From: Ignavibacteria bacterium
GTDB lineage: Bacteria; Bacteroidota; Ignavibacteria; Kapaibacteriales; UBA961
NCBI GenBank assembly: GCA_016720145.1
Contig: JADJXV010000003.1
Location: 1-64,000 of the forward strand
Direction of reading: 5' to 3'
DNA: 64,000 nt
Made by a program: the position numbers and the translations under genes. The notes beneath the pieces are model-generated. The model saw only the letters and a program-made list of their open reading frames with translations. It was not told the DNA's origin and did no database searches. Shown here in pieces: positions 36,360 through 46,013 of this stretch. Numbering within the stretch: position 1 is the first letter of the stretch; each line of letters begins with the position of its first letter.

Positions 36360-38210
36360 TTACTTATGTACAATTATCTGTCCAACTATTGATGAACCAC
36401 CAATAGTAAGCTTATAGAGATAAGCTCCAGTCGGAAGATAGGTTGTATCGATCCTAATAGTCTGATTACCCGATTCGACTTCACCATCAAAGGGAACAGC
36501 AACTTCTTTCATAATTGAGGAATACAAAACTAGTCGTACCTTCTCGGTTTTGGTTGTTGTAAATTGAACAGAAGTTTGTGTGATGGCAGGGTTCGGAGAT
36601 ACTATCACTTGGTGTTTGTACTCAGCGTTCTCCTTCACTGCAGAAATTCTCTCAGCTTTAATTCTTCCAAGAGTTGATGGAGTGGCTTTTTGAATTGCCT
36701 GCAAATATCCGGCAAGAACGGCAAATTCGGTTGTATCTCCTAATATTTTGATATTGGTAGGTTGTATTCCAATTAAACCAAAAAATGCCAGAACAAATTC
36801 ATTGGATGCAATACTATATGTTGCTGCAGGATTGATTTGATTTCCACCAACTTCGACATTTAGTAGCCTTTCACCAACATTCGCCAATGGATTGTACGAA
36901 TACTTCATTCCCGATACCTGAATGAGAAATTCATCATTGAGCTCGATATTAGATAGCCCGAATTCTAAACCTGCCATGAGTTCAGCTCCCATCACAGAAA
37001 ACGTAGCCATGCGAAAGCCCAAACCATTGAGAGTATTGAATCCATATCCTACAGCGCGGAAAGCATCTGCTGCGACTAATTCACCTTTATAGAGAATTTG
37101 AGCCATCGAACCACCCGGTTGAACAGCTATATCAGTTTGAGCAAAGGCACGGTAAGCATCTGTTACTAAATTACCTAACTCAGTATCTTTGTTGCCGTTT
37201 TGAGTTAATTCTTCAGCCACTTCATGGATATCATGATCAGCTTCGGCAATTTTCTCGCTATAGACTTTTCCATAGACTGATTCTATATCAGCAATCAATC
37301 CTGCTACTACGGCGGCAACGGTAGGTTCTTCTGGAATACTTTGATCGAGCGTTGAAACATGTGCATTGAGCAGCTTGACTGCACCATTCGTTACTTCGAG
37401 TTGAACAAGACCGATTTCATGATAGAATGCTCCCGCTTGCACAATCGGTGTACCGTTGATTATCATAGGTTTGTCTAACACGTAATGATCATGTCCACCA
37501 ACAATTAAGTGCATCCCGGAGACGGACTTAGCAATTGATTGATCCCCTGCAACTCCCAAATGAGACAGTAAGATAATTACATCACAATCTTGGTCTTGTA
37601 AGTATTTGACCGTCGAATTTGCAATTTGAACAATAGCAGTATCTATCGATGCAGGTGCTGGTAAAGAGAGAAGATTTGTTTCAGGAGTCGTTAACCCGAA
37701 TATCCCTACTTTTATGCTGCCTATCATTTTAATTGTAGAGGGTTGAATGTACTTTTTCAAACCCTTTACGGTGTCGTTTTCAAGAACTAAATTTGCTGAA
37801 AGAAGCGGAAAAGGTTGTCCTGCTGTAAATGCAGTATCGAGAGCGGTTTGCAGCGTTGCGGGAGTTAAATCAAATTCATGATTGCCGACTGTCATCGCAT
37901 CAAATCCAATCATACCCATGAGTTGCAATTCTGCTACTCCATAATATTTTTGGAAAAATAAATCGCCGACATAGATATCTCCTGCATGGAGTGTGAGAAC
38001 GTTTGGCATTGATGCTTTCGCATTCCCTATATAGGAGGCAGCACGAGCAATTCCCCCTATTGTACCCTGAAGTTTGGAATCTCGGGTGCCACCACTTGCG
38101 AGATTCGAGTGTGTATCATTGACATGAACAATAGTAAGTGTGTCTGCAAAGGTCACAGAAGTTGACAGACAAGCAACGAAGAAGAGTACGAGCATTTTCA
38201 TAAAAATCAT
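36360..38210 (-). CDS. Secreted 5'-nucleotidase/UDP-sugar hydrolase (UshA-like) with type IX sorting domain
   Basis: 616 residues. Signal peptide (MKMLVLFFVACLSTSVTFA). A calcineurin-like metallophosphatase domain (about 25-300): TIVHVNDTHSNL, HAGDIYVGDLFF, MTVGNHEFDLTP, LLSHLGVAGD, LIVGGHDHYV carry the metal ligands. The 5'-nucleotidase C-terminal domain follows (about 330-500: NGNKDTELGNLVTDAYRAF, LEFGLSNIELNDEFLIQVSG). The last 85 residues form a T9SS sorting domain (VSPNPAITQTSVQF, SGNQTIRIDTTYLPTGAYLY). It releases phosphate from nucleotides or UDP-sugars outside the cell. The catalytic His and Asp residues are intact. Confidence 0.93.
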   Translation of the reverse strand: MIFMKMLVLFFVACLSTSVTFADTLTIVHVNDTHSNLASGGTRDSKLQGTIGGIARAASYIGNAKASMPNVLTLHAGDIYVGDLFFQKYYGVAELQLMGMIGFDAMTVGNHEFDLTPATLQTALDTAFTAGQPFPLLSANLVLENDTVKGLKKYIQPSTIKMIGSIKVGIFGLTTPETNLLSLPAPASIDTAIVQIANSTVKYLQDQDCDVIILLSHLGVAGDQSIAKSVSGMHLIVGGHDHYVLDKPMIINGTPIVQAGAFYHEIGLVQLEVTNGAVKLLNAHVSTLDQSIPEEPTVAAVVAGLIADIESVYGKVYSEKIAEADHDIHEVAEELTQNGNKDTELGNLVTDAYRAFAQTDIAVQPGGSMAQILYKGELVAADAFRAVGYGFNTLNGLGFRMATFSVMGAELMAGLEFGLSNIELNDEFLIQVSGMKYSYNPLANVGERLLNVEVGGNQINPAATYSIASNEFVLAFFGLIGIQPTNIKILGDTTEFAVLAGYLQAIQKATPSTLGRIKAERISAVKENAEYKHQVIVSPNPAITQTSVQFTTTKTEKVRLVLYSSIMKEVAVPFDGEVESGNQTIRIDTTYLPTGAYLYKLTIGGSSIVGQIIVHK

Positions 38211-38605
38211 CCCAGAAATGAGTAAATAAATTTGATAAAGAATTATAGTCAGTACATTTTCATTGATTGATTTGGCATTTAAACCATCCTTCGTCGGTTA
38301 GAAGCTGTGCGTAAAAGCGTCGACCTCCTCTACTCTCAGCTTGCCACAAGTACCGCTATTTTCTACAGCAAAACTATCCTCTTTTCTTGCCTCTCTCCTC
38401 TACGTAGTGACTACGTAATTTGACTTTATATTTATATTACAAGAACTTACTGACGCCTTATCTATGAAGGGACAAAATATTTTCTACTTCTACCAAGTGT
38501 AGGATATGATCGTGATGGATTGGAATTACTATGTTCTACAAAAAATAAAAGACCCGACAGGTCGAAGAAGACCTGTCGGGTCGGGAGATGATTGACCGAT
38601 GTATT
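38211..38605. other. Intergenic region with a palindromic element
   Basis: 395 nt. Its right end (38545-38582) holds the terminator palindrome listed separately; the remaining part has no recognised gene or RNA, apart from a short CTACGTAGTGACTACGTAA hairpin near 38400. Confidence 0.5.
38545..38582 (-). terminator. Palindromic repeat acting as terminator of the hypothetical gene
   Basis: Near-perfect palindrome GACCCGACAGGT-CGAAGAAG-ACCTGTCGGGTC at 38551-38582, followed on the minus strand by TTTTATTTTTT. Copy of the family at 36285-36316. Confidence 0.8.
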
Positions 38606-39310
38606 TCATTCAACTATTTCAATCGACTCTATGAGACTGGGTTTGATTGGTATTGTTCGCTCTATTTTTAGAGAATAAAGATTGTATATTACTAATAAAG
38701 AATATGAAGTATGAGTATAGCCACTTTTATTCTTATTTTCGACAAACATTTCTATTTCGACTATACACTTATTTTGAAAATTACTACTTACTGACTGAAT
38801 AAGTAGTATGGGTTTAAATCGCTTATACTTTTTATAGAAATACCCCAAAATTTCGTTTATGTTCAGAGTTTGTAATTTTTTGTCAATATAATAGGTAAGT
38901 GTTTCATTATATCGCCGTACAGTTGATTTGAATTTTGCATCAGATGCGGACTCCAGTATTGCATTCGTCGTTGCATCATTGACAAGAATAAGTTGCGTGG
39001 TGTCGACAGATTTATTGCGCAGTAGCTCAGTAAGTGAAGTACTCCATGTAGATGGTTTTTGACCCGCATACCGATGTATATCCTTTTGTTTTGCACCTTT
39101 AAAACCAACCAAATACAGCGTCGTATCTACTAAATACAATTTTATTATGTTGATGTGATTAGTAATTGGAATAAATGCACTGTCTCTTAAATTATGCAAT
39201 TTTAAATCTTGACCACTAATGAGCAATATTGATTTTTGTGACCGAGCAGTATGAGCATTGGCCAATGAAAAACATGCTGTAATAAAGATATAAATAAGAT
39301 GCTTATACAT
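38606..39310 (-). CDS. Secreted protein of unknown function
   Basis: 234 residues with a signal peptide (MYKHLIYIFITACFSLANAH). Otherwise unrecognised: short strands (ILLISGQDLKLHNLR, LYLVDTTLYLVGFKG), a central helical region, and a C-terminal mixed alpha/beta part (KCIVEIEMFVENKNKSGYTH). No sorting domain, lipobox or cysteine motif. Alone between two terminator/intergenic regions, minus strand. Confidence 0.6.
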   Translation of the reverse strand: MYKHLIYIFITACFSLANAHTARSQKSILLISGQDLKLHNLRDSAFIPITNHINIIKLYLVDTTLYLVGFKGAKQKDIHRYAGQKPSTWSTSLTELLRNKSVDTTQLILVNDATTNAILESASDAKFKSTVRRYNETLTYYIDKKLQTLNINEILGYFYKKYKRFKPILLIQSVSSNFQNKCIVEIEMFVENKNKSGYTHTSYSLLVIYNLYSLKIERTIPIKPSLIESIEIVE

Positions 39311-39613
39311 GTTTATTTCATATGGTGTTTAAATTCTACAATAGTACCTTACTCTTGGCAATTGTTGACTAAACGGCACTGCAGAAAAACCTTAGTAGCA
39401 AACGATTCAGACCTGAGAATCAACCGTATTTGTATAAAAGCAGGTATCGTTCCTAATCAATGGGTATAATCATGTAATATGGTTTACTTCACTGCGCTCC
39501 TTAATTCTACTGAGGTTTAACGTATGAGCGTACTATCATAAGGTGCTACAGTAGAAGTAATTACTGTAGATTTTATACTTCCCCAACAAATACAACTTTT
39601 CAATTACAACACC
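39311..39613. other. Intergenic region
   Basis: 303 nt. Contains a hairpin CTACAGTAGAAG/TAATTACTGTAG at about 39546-39569, which could be the 3' structure of the upstream unit; otherwise nothing recognised. Confidence 0.4.
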
Positions 39614-40327
39614 TCATCCCCTCTTAAACAACATCGAATTCGCCTCCACTTCAAACAAAAAATGTCGCGCAATTGGAAGTGAGAGTGGATTGTCGTAGTC
39701 CATTCTCTCGGGATGCCATTGCACGCCGAGGAGGAATGGCTTGCCGGCTGGGTCATTCCATTCAAATGCTTCAATAATACCGTCCGGTGACTGTGCCGAC
39801 ATGCGGAGATTCTCTGCAAGGTGTTCCACTGCTTGATGATGCGCGGAATTAATCTCACCTTCCGTGACTCGACATATCTTCTTTATTAGTGACCCACCTG
39901 CTACATTGAGCGGATGATGACTATCACCTTCCTTCGTACTCCTATGCTCGATATCACTGTAAAAGTCCGACGGAATATCGACAATCAAGGTGCCGCCGAG
40001 CGCTACATTGAGAATCTGCGCGCCACGGCAAATACCGAGAATCGGGATTTTCATCTCCTGCGCCTGTTCGATCACAGCAAACTCCAGCGTATCACGTTCG
40101 GCATCGATGAAACAGTCCTCCAATCGTTCTGCTTTGCCGTATTTGTCGGGCTGCACATCCGGACCGCCGGTGAGTATTAGTCCCGAACATTCCAGCAGCT
40201 TCTCCATTGCATGTTCTTGGTTTGCATAGAGATCGACAACTTCACATTCAGCGCCGGCTGCTCTCAGCCATTCTTCGTACTTCGCATATTTAGGGGTGCC
40301 GCTTGCTCTTGATATTGCTATTTTCAT
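39614..40327 (-). CDS. Class I glutamine amidotransferase, gamma-glutamyl-gamma-aminobutyrate hydrolase type (peptidase C26)
   Basis: 237 residues. Cleaves gamma-glutamyl bonds, typically in polyamine or GABA catabolism. The nucleophile Cys lies in IPILGICRGAQILNVALGG, and the His-Glu pair in LGVQWHPERMDYD. The conserved INSAHHQAVEHLA region is typical of PuuD. Start at ATG 40327 (MKIAISRASGTPKYAKY); the frame extends 21 residues upstream without homology. A single gene, 95 nt upstream of lpxK's stop on the same strand. Confidence 0.9.
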   Translation of the reverse strand: MKIAISRASGTPKYAKYEEWLRAAGAECEVVDLYANQEHAMEKLLECSGLILTGGPDVQPDKYGKAERLEDCFIDAERDTLEFAVIEQAQEMKIPILGICRGAQILNVALGGTLIVDIPSDFYSDIEHRSTKEGDSHHPLNVAGGSLIKKICRVTEGEINSAHHQAVEHLAENLRMSAQSPDGIIEAFEWNDPAGKPFLLGVQWHPERMDYDNPLSLPIARHFLFEVEANSMLFKRG

Positions 40328-40422
40328 GGGTTTTCCTTTGTAATAATTATCAATACGTATAGTTTCAATTAAAAAAAAAAAATCAAACACTTACCAACCA
40401 AAGTCTCCTCCCGGGAGGAGAT

Positions 40423-41430
40423 TTAGAGGTGGGTCAGCGCATTCATCATCCCCAAAAACTCATCCCGCTTATCCGCAATCACCGTTCGAATCGACCCACA
40501 CAGCACATCAATTCCATGTGATTGAAATTCATCAATATAGGAAATGAGTTTAACCGCATCTTTCTCAGTAGTAATAATCGCCTGCGCGTTTGCCTGCTTG
40601 CATTCGGCAATTAATGTACTACAATCTGCCATCGTATAAGCATGATGATCAGCAAATTTGTAATGTTTGACTGGTAGAATCCCTTGTTTCGCAAGTGTCG
40701 CTTTGAATCTTTCGGGATGTGCAATAGCTGACACAGCAAGGAGTTGTTTGCGAAGTTGAATGGTTGAATTGTTCGTTGAATTCCCCGCTCTCAGTCCGGC
40801 TTTCGTGAGCTTGTACACACCGTTCCACTCGGTACGGATACCAATAATCAGCGCATGAGCGATGTCGGTAGGAATATCCTGCGGTGAAATTCCCTCGTGC
40901 AACGCAATGACATGCGCTCGTTTGAGTGCGCTCCAGGGTTCGCGCAAGCGACCAAAGGGCAAGAGCGCCTTTTGCCGCAGCGTAAACTCATCAACAATCA
41001 CAATATCCATATCCCGATGCAATGCACGGTGTTGGAATCCATCATCGAGGAGGATAAGATTCGCTCCAAAGCGTTCGACGGCAGTGCGAGCGCCTTCAAA
41101 ACGCTTCGCATTCGCTATCACGGGAATAGGAAAAAGGGCGGCATGCATCATGAGTTCATCGCCGGACTCCACGCTTGTCGCAAGAATAGTCATGCCATCC
41201 GACACCACCACTTCCCCACTCCCCGAACGCTTATACCCGCGGCTAATGACAGCAGGACGCGCCTTCATCGCAAGTGCCTCGCGCACAAGCATCTGCACAA
41301 AGGGCGATTTCCCGCTTCCGCCGGTGGAGATATTCCCCACGCTGATCACAGGCACGTCAGCATGACGCACAGCTCGCAAGCGGCGGTCATAGAGGATGTT
41401 GTTGAGGCGGACGAAGGAGGAGTAGAGCAT
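40423..41430 (-). CDS. lpxK: Tetraacyldisaccharide 4'-kinase LpxK
   Basis: Phosphorylates the 4' position of lipid A disaccharide at the inner membrane. About 335 residues from ATG 41430 (MLYSSFVRLNNILYDRR); the open frame upstream runs through the palindrome repeats and is not coding. P-loop VGNISTGGSGKSPFVQ, RPAVISRGYKRSGSGE, NLILLDDGFQHRALHRDMD (catalytic Asp), and the C-terminal AIITTEKDAVKL. Local GC is a little higher than in neighbouring genes. Confidence 0.95.
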   Translation of the reverse strand: MLYSSFVRLNNILYDRRLRAVRHADVPVISVGNISTGGSGKSPFVQMLVREALAMKARPAVISRGYKRSGSGEVVVSDGMTILATSVESGDELMMHAALFPIPVIANAKRFEGARTAVERFGANLILLDDGFQHRALHRDMDIVIVDEFTLRQKALLPFGRLREPWSALKRAHVIALHEGISPQDIPTDIAHALIIGIRTEWNGVYKLTKAGLRAGNSTNNSTIQLRKQLLAVSAIAHPERFKATLAKQGILPVKHYKFADHHAYTMADCSTLIAECKQANAQAIITTEKDAVKLISYIDEFQSHGIDVLCGSIRTVIADKRDEFLGMMNALTHL

Positions 41431-41470
41431 TTTACAAGTAATTACCAGATATATAGTTATTTCTTTTCTA

Positions 41471-41722
41471 CAATCACAGAGTGATTGTATGTTTGTAGAA
41501 TATGATTCCCAAAACCATTCTTCAATCACAGAGTGATTGCATGTTTGTAGCATGAGATTCACTAACACCATTCTTCAATCACAGAGTGATTGAATGTTTG
41601 GAGAATATGATTCCCAAAAACCAATCTTCAATCACAGAGAGATTGCACGATTGTAGCATTAGATTCCCGAAAACATATCCTCAATCAAAGAGTGATTGTA
41701 TGTTTGTAGAATTTGATTCCCG
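41471..41722. repeat. Five tandem copies of a 53-nt hairpin repeat
   Basis: Units begin at 41471, 41523, 41576, 41629 and 41682 (periods 52-53 nt). Each starts with CAATCACAGAGTGATTG, a hairpin with CAATC/GATTG arms, then ATGTTTGTAG and a semi-conserved rest (GAATATGATTCCCAAAA). The last copies are more divergent. No open frame fits. Confidence 0.9.
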
Positions 41723-41805
41723 TCCCTAAGTTGTTTCCAACTGCCCGGACAGGAAATGCTGTGTTTTTTATGGTATTTAACCGTAAAATTTTATCGTGTT
41801 TACCC

Positions 41806-42076
41806 GTATAGACGTTGCATGCAACGTCTATACATTGGCAATGGCGTTATGGTATTTATTATTAATAATTACATGATATTTATCGTATTTACCCGTAGAG
41901 ACGTTGCATGCAACGTCTCTACATTTGCAACGGCGCCTGTTCATTACACCGTGTTTTTTATCGGTTTACCCGTAGAGACGTTGCATGCAACGTCTCTACA
42001 TTGGCAACGGCGCCTGTTCATTACACCATGTTTTTAATCGGGTTACCCGTAGAGACGTTGCATGCAACGTCTCTAC
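41806..42076. repeat. Four tandem copies of a perfect palindrome
   Basis: Core GACGTTGCATGCAACGTC flanked by GTA(G/T)A and T(C/A)TAC occurs at 41806-41833, 41895-41922, 41972-41999 and 42049-42076. The last three are 77 nt apart and share the surrounding ACCCGTAGAG...ACATTTGCAACGGCGCC sequence, so the unit is duplicated as a block. A very common type of intergenic palindrome in environmental genomes. Confidence 0.92.
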
Positions 42077-42105
42077 ATTTGCAACACACAAACACGAAAT
42101 CTACG

Positions 42106-42708
42106 TTACATATTTGATTCTGCAAATTCACCCCTCATCTCCTCCTCACACCTCTCTAACATCTTCCCAATCTCCTCTCGATCAGCCGATTGCGAAATAC
42201 GTATCGCCGGCAAAAATTCAAGGTCTATGCGCGTAAAAGGCAAGGGAATTTCGAAGGAGTCCCAGGTTTTGAAAATGATTTTTCGAGAGATATGTACTTT
42301 GCAAAGAACAAGTTCACTGCCTGATCTGCTTGCTGCGACCACTGCGCCTGGCTTGAAAATGTGCGGTGGTCCTTTCGGACCGTCTGGTGTGATGAGCACG
42401 ACATTGCATTGTGCGGCTTCCGTTATTTGGTCGAGCGCTTCCTTGCCACCGACCGACGATGAACCTCGTATTAGTTTGTATTTCCATGAAGTTAAGAGAC
42501 CGGCTAGAGCATCCCCGTCACGACTTAGACTCGTCACACCTATGGCATTCTTACCTGCGAAAAACTTCCAGACTGCAAGCATATTTCCATGCCAGAATGC
42601 TACTATTGACGGACTTTTAGGGATAATTCCGCTTACGCGAAAACGCCAAGTGAGTGCTACCAAACGCAGGAGCCACGATAATACTTTGCGCACATACCAC
42701 TTCTTCAT
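42106..42708 (-). CDS. Lysophospholipid acyltransferase (DUF374 family)
   Basis: 200 residues, membrane-associated acyltransferase, related to the LpxL/PlsC type but of the DUF374 branch. An N-terminal helix (KVLSWLLRLVALTWRF), then PSIVAFWHGNMLAVWKFF (the HxxxxD-like acyltransferase site as HGNM), LSRDGDALAGLL, IRGSSSVGGKEAL and the conserved VLITPDGPKGPPHIFKPGAV. Overlaps lpxB by 4 nt (ATGA), so probably part of lipid A biosynthesis. Confidence 0.85.
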   Translation of the reverse strand: MKKWYVRKVLSWLLRLVALTWRFRVSGIIPKSPSIVAFWHGNMLAVWKFFAGKNAIGVTSLSRDGDALAGLLTSWKYKLIRGSSSVGGKEALDQITEAAQCNVVLITPDGPKGPPHIFKPGAVVAASRSGSELVLCKVHISRKIIFKTWDSFEIPLPFTRIDLEFLPAIRISQSADREEIGKMLERCEEEMRGEFAESNM

Positions 42709-43808
42709 ACTACAATCCCAATTGTTTGGATGATAGCTTCGGCAGCCCTTGCTGATGCGCCGGATGAACCTAGCAACGCGTGTATTTTCATGAATTCGTC
42801 CTGCATTTGAGCTTGTTTCTCTTGGTTTGTGATAAGCTCTACAACCAATTGAGCAAGAACATCAGCATTCGCATTGTTTTGAATTACTTCCGGTACAACT
42901 TCTTTATTTGCAAGTATATTCACCAATGATATAAACGGTAATTTGATAAGATGTTTGCTGATGTGGTAGGACAAAGGCGAGGTTTTATACATCGTCACAA
43001 ACGGCATCATACAAAGTGCTGCTTCGAGAGTAGATGTTCCGGCTTTTACAATTCCCACTTGAGAAGTCCTCATTAATGCTTTGGAATTGGAGTGGATTTC
43101 CCAATTGGAAGGAATCATTTTGGTATAAACGGTGAGGTCAATTGATGGAGATACAGCAATTGCAAAGTGGTAATCCGGCAACTGCTTTTTAATGAGTTCA
43201 GCAGTTTGTATCATCACCGGAATATGTTTTTTAATTTCCTGAGTGCGGCTACCCGGCAGGAATGCTATTCTTTTTTCGCGGTGAAGCTCATTTTCCCTTG
43301 AAAATATCTCATTGTCAAGCAGAGGATGACCAACGAATTCTGTGGTAATGCCGAATTTTTGGAAGAATTCTACTTCAAACGGGAACACAACTAATAGTTT
43401 ATCCACACATTTAGCTAATTTCTCGGCTCTTGCTGCTCCCCATGCCCAAAGCTGTGGAGCAATATAGTAGATCACCGGTATGTTCTTCTTTTTGGCAAAT
43501 ACTGAAAGGCGCATGTTGAAGCCGGGATAATCGACTGGTAGAAAACATTCCACATCGCTGTGTTCTATAAGATATTCGCATTTTTTGAGTAATTGCTTGA
43601 AAAAACTATAGCGTTTGGCGACTTCCCAAAATCCCACGACACTGATTTCATGAAGAGATACAATAGATTGCAATCCTTCCTTTTCCATTAATGAGCCACC
43701 AATTCCAATAAATTCCACATCAGGAATCCGCACCTTAAGAGCGCTCATCAATTTAGCAGCATGTGCATCGCCGGATGTGTCGCCGGCTACAATAAATATT
43801 CGTTTCAA
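42705..43808 (-). CDS. lpxB: Lipid-A-disaccharide synthase
   Basis: GT19 glycosyltransferase joining UDP-2,3-diacylglucosamine and lipid X. 367 residues, full length. Diagnostic: IFIVAGDTSGDAHAAKLMSA, VDYPGFNMRLSVFAKK, YYIAPQLWAWGAARAEKL, FVGHPLLDNE, IAFLPGSRTQEIKKH, and VGIVKAGTSTLEAALCMMPF. Coupled to the downstream acyltransferase; lpxK lies on the same strand beyond the repeat region. Confidence 0.96.
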   Translation of the reverse strand: MKRIFIVAGDTSGDAHAAKLMSALKVRIPDVEFIGIGGSLMEKEGLQSIVSLHEISVVGFWEVAKRYSFFKQLLKKCEYLIEHSDVECFLPVDYPGFNMRLSVFAKKKNIPVIYYIAPQLWAWGAARAEKLAKCVDKLLVVFPFEVEFFQKFGITTEFVGHPLLDNEIFSRENELHREKRIAFLPGSRTQEIKKHIPVMIQTAELIKKQLPDYHFAIAVSPSIDLTVYTKMIPSNWEIHSNSKALMRTSQVGIVKAGTSTLEAALCMMPFVTMYKTSPLSYHISKHLIKLPFISLVNILANKEVVPEVIQNNANADVLAQLVVELITNQEKQAQMQDEFMKIHALLGSSGASARAAEAIIQTIGIVV

Positions 43809-44115
43809 TGTGCTGATTTTTCTACTAAAATGAGGAATTCAATGCTATTAAAGTAAGAATTTGGCTTTGTGTTTGATGCTACGACAAGCTCAGCATGACG
43901 AATATCTAACATAATTAATAACAGTAAGTTACGTCACACTGAGCTTGTCGAAGTGTTCAATTACTTGCCAATTTCTTCTTTATAGTTGACAGCATTTGGA
44001 CTGTGATTATTATCAGCAAAAATACTTGTTTTTTGTCGAATGCCGGACGAACCTCCGCCAATTGGAATATTCGACTTATTTTTGCAGGCAAATTTGTTCT
44101 ACTTCCTTAGCCGCA
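43809..44115. other. Divergent promoter region with an inverted repeat
   Basis: 307 nt between divergent lpxB and the PrsW gene. It holds a pair of inverted repeats CGACAAGCTCAGCATGACG (43882-43900) and CGTCACACTGAGCTTGTCG (43932-43950), 17 of 19 positions complementary, with a 31-nt spacer; a widespread type of intergenic element. The region 43996-44115 is open in the PrsW frame but carries no homology. Confidence 0.7.
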
Positions 44116-44829
44116 ATGAGTTTTTTAGTACTAATGGCACTCGCCGTCGCCCCCGGACTCGCTATTGCAATTTATGTGTATTGGCGGGATAAGTTCGAGC
44201 GTGAACCTCTTTCGCTGATGGTGAAATGTTTCGTGCTTGGTATGGTGAGCATCATTCCGGCGATTCTTCTTGAACTCCTTGGAACAAAAGTATTTGGGAA
44301 TTATTCTCCGGATAATTTTTTCCAAACTGCATTTCATGCATTTGTCATCGTTGGTCTAAGTGAAGAATGGAGTAAGTATTTATTTCTCAAAGGGTATGCG
44401 TATCGCAAGTCTGACTTCAACGAACCCTACGACGGGATCACGTATTCCGTTATGGTATCGATGGGATTCGCAACACTTGAGAATATCATGTATGTGGCTC
44501 AGGGTGGATTTGAAGTAGCAATTCTGCGGATGTTCCTATCAGTACCTGCCCACGCTACTTTCGGTGTAATAATGGGATACTATGTCGGTCTAGCCAAGTT
44601 TCGTCAGCATTCCCTTCGATTACGGATGATTGGATTGTTCCTTGCAATGCTTTTCCACGGAGCCTACGATTTTTGTTTGTTTCTTAATACAGTTTCCTAT
44701 CTGGTGTTAGGCGCGCTTGCTTCGTTGATTATTGGTGTGGTGTTGTCGCTCAAAGCTATCAAACATCATGCTGTCTATTCGCCGTTTAATCCGACTCATC
44801 TTGAATCTCCAAGTGATTCACTTGTATAA
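44116..44829 (+). CDS. PrsW-family intramembrane metalloprotease
   Basis: 237 residues, six to eight transmembrane helices. Catalytic motifs of the CAAX-protease/PrsW clan: IVGLSEEWSKYLFLKG (EExxK), LSVPAHATFGVIMGYYVG (His) and AMLFHGAYDFCLFLN (His). In Bacillus PrsW cleaves the anti-sigma factor RsiW; the target here is unknown. The start is ATG 44116 (MSFLVLMALAVAPG). It is followed at 27 nt by a TPR lipoprotein on the same strand. Confidence 0.88.
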   Translation: MSFLVLMALAVAPGLAIAIYVYWRDKFEREPLSLMVKCFVLGMVSIIPAILLELLGTKVFGNYSPDNFFQTAFHAFVIVGLSEEWSKYLFLKGYAYRKSDFNEPYDGITYSVMVSMGFATLENIMYVAQGGFEVAILRMFLSVPAHATFGVIMGYYVGLAKFRQHSLRLRMIGLFLAMLFHGAYDFCLFLNTVSYLVLGALASLIIGVVLSLKAIKHHAVYSPFNPTHLESPSDSLV

Positions 44830-44856
44830 TTTTATAACGCTCGTTCCAAAATCACG

Positions 44857-45937
44857 ATGAATTACTTTCAATTTCTATTTTCAGGTTTTCTTTTGATTTC
44901 ACTCTTTTCATGTTCAAATGCAGAACGTGATGCGAATAACCTCTATGTCCAAGCAGATAATCTTATCAAGAACAACGAATACGGAAAAGCAACAGAATTG
45001 CTCACCCAAGCAGTGAAAATCAAGCCTGATTTTGCCGGTGGACTGTATGTATTAGGTGATTTGTATTATCGAAGAAGTAGTCTCGACACTGCAATTGATT
45101 TATTCAGCAAGTCTCTTGCACTACAACCGGATAATTTTGATTGTGCTAATAAATTGGCGAATGCTTTAGGAAAAAGAACAGTATGACAAGGCAATTGAAG
45201 CATATAAAACAGCAATCAAGCTTCGTCCGGATTCTGTGCTATGTTATAATAATTTAGCTGCTGCTTATATCTCAAAAGGTGAATTTGACAAAGGAATTTC
45301 TACCTACCAAACGGTCCTTGACAAGCTCACCAAACTCTCTCCTGATTATACCCGCGAATTACTTCCCGAAGCCTATTATAATGCCGCTAATGCTCTCGCC
45401 CGCAAGAAAGATTATACTAATGCACTCCAGAATTACAAACAAGCACTCGTGCTCAGACCAAATTTCCCGGAAGCATTTTATTATATGGGGCTTACATATT
45501 ACAATACCGGCGAAACATCGAAGGCAATATCGTGTTTTGAAAGTGCAATTAACCAAAAACCTGACTACCGCACTGCTCTCCACGATTTGGGTATTCTCCT
45601 CAACAGCAAAGGAGATTCTGCTGTTGGAAATAATTACCTTGGTCTTTCTGCTTCGTTTGGAGGTCAGTACGATGAAGCAATTGTACACTTCAATGCTTCA
45701 ATTGACAAGAGTCCTACATTTGTAGAACCTTATTATAATTCCGGACTTACGTATGCACTGATTGGAGAAACACAGAACGCAATCAATGCTTTTGAAAAAG
45801 CAACTAAACTCAAACCTGACTTCTTAGATGCTCACTTGAATTTGCAGGCCTTGTATTTGAAAATTAAAGATGACGGCAAGGCAGATGTCGAACAACGGAT
45901 TGTTGCAAAGCTACGATCAACTTCACAAAACAAATAA
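44857..45937 (+). CDS. TPR-repeat lipoprotein 1, frameshifted
   Basis: About 359 residues when repaired. A lipoprotein signal MNYFQFLFSGFLLISLFSC is followed by tetratricopeptide repeats from about residue 27 to the end (e.g. EYGKATELLTQAVKIKPDFA, SLDTAIDLFSKSLALQPDNF, AISCFESAINQKPDYRTALH, AINAFEKATKLKPDFLDAHL). The frame is broken at the five-base homopolymer 45171-45175. Removing one base joins ALGKEQYDKAIEAYKTAIKL and rejoins the second part at about 45236. Likely a protein-protein scaffold at the membrane. First of three related TPR proteins. Confidence 0.85.
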
Positions 45938-46013
45938 AGCCATTATTTCCTAATAAATTGAATTAAATGTACTTATACTTATTATTTATCAAACTCTCAC
46001 GGGGATGTATTTC

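Larger units (their letters stand above)
41431..42105. other. Repeat-rich intergenic region between the acyltransferase and lpxK genes
   Basis: 675 nt containing two tandem repeat families (41471-41722 and 41806-42076, listed separately). Stretches open in some frames are caused by the repeats and are not genes. Confidence 0.7.

Noticed and set aside
41471..41722. CRISPR-like array of short hairpin repeats
   Set aside because: Repeats are 17 nt hairpins with similar, not unique, spacers, period 53 nt, and no cas genes nearby.
41756..42236. Overlapping open frames of 60-90 codons in the palindrome repeat
   Set aside because: They encode repeated RRDVACN-like phrases that come from the repeat unit itself, with no start signal and no homology.
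43996..44115. N-terminal extension of the PrsW gene
   Set aside because: Open frame but no homology and no good start; the family begins at the ATG at 44116.
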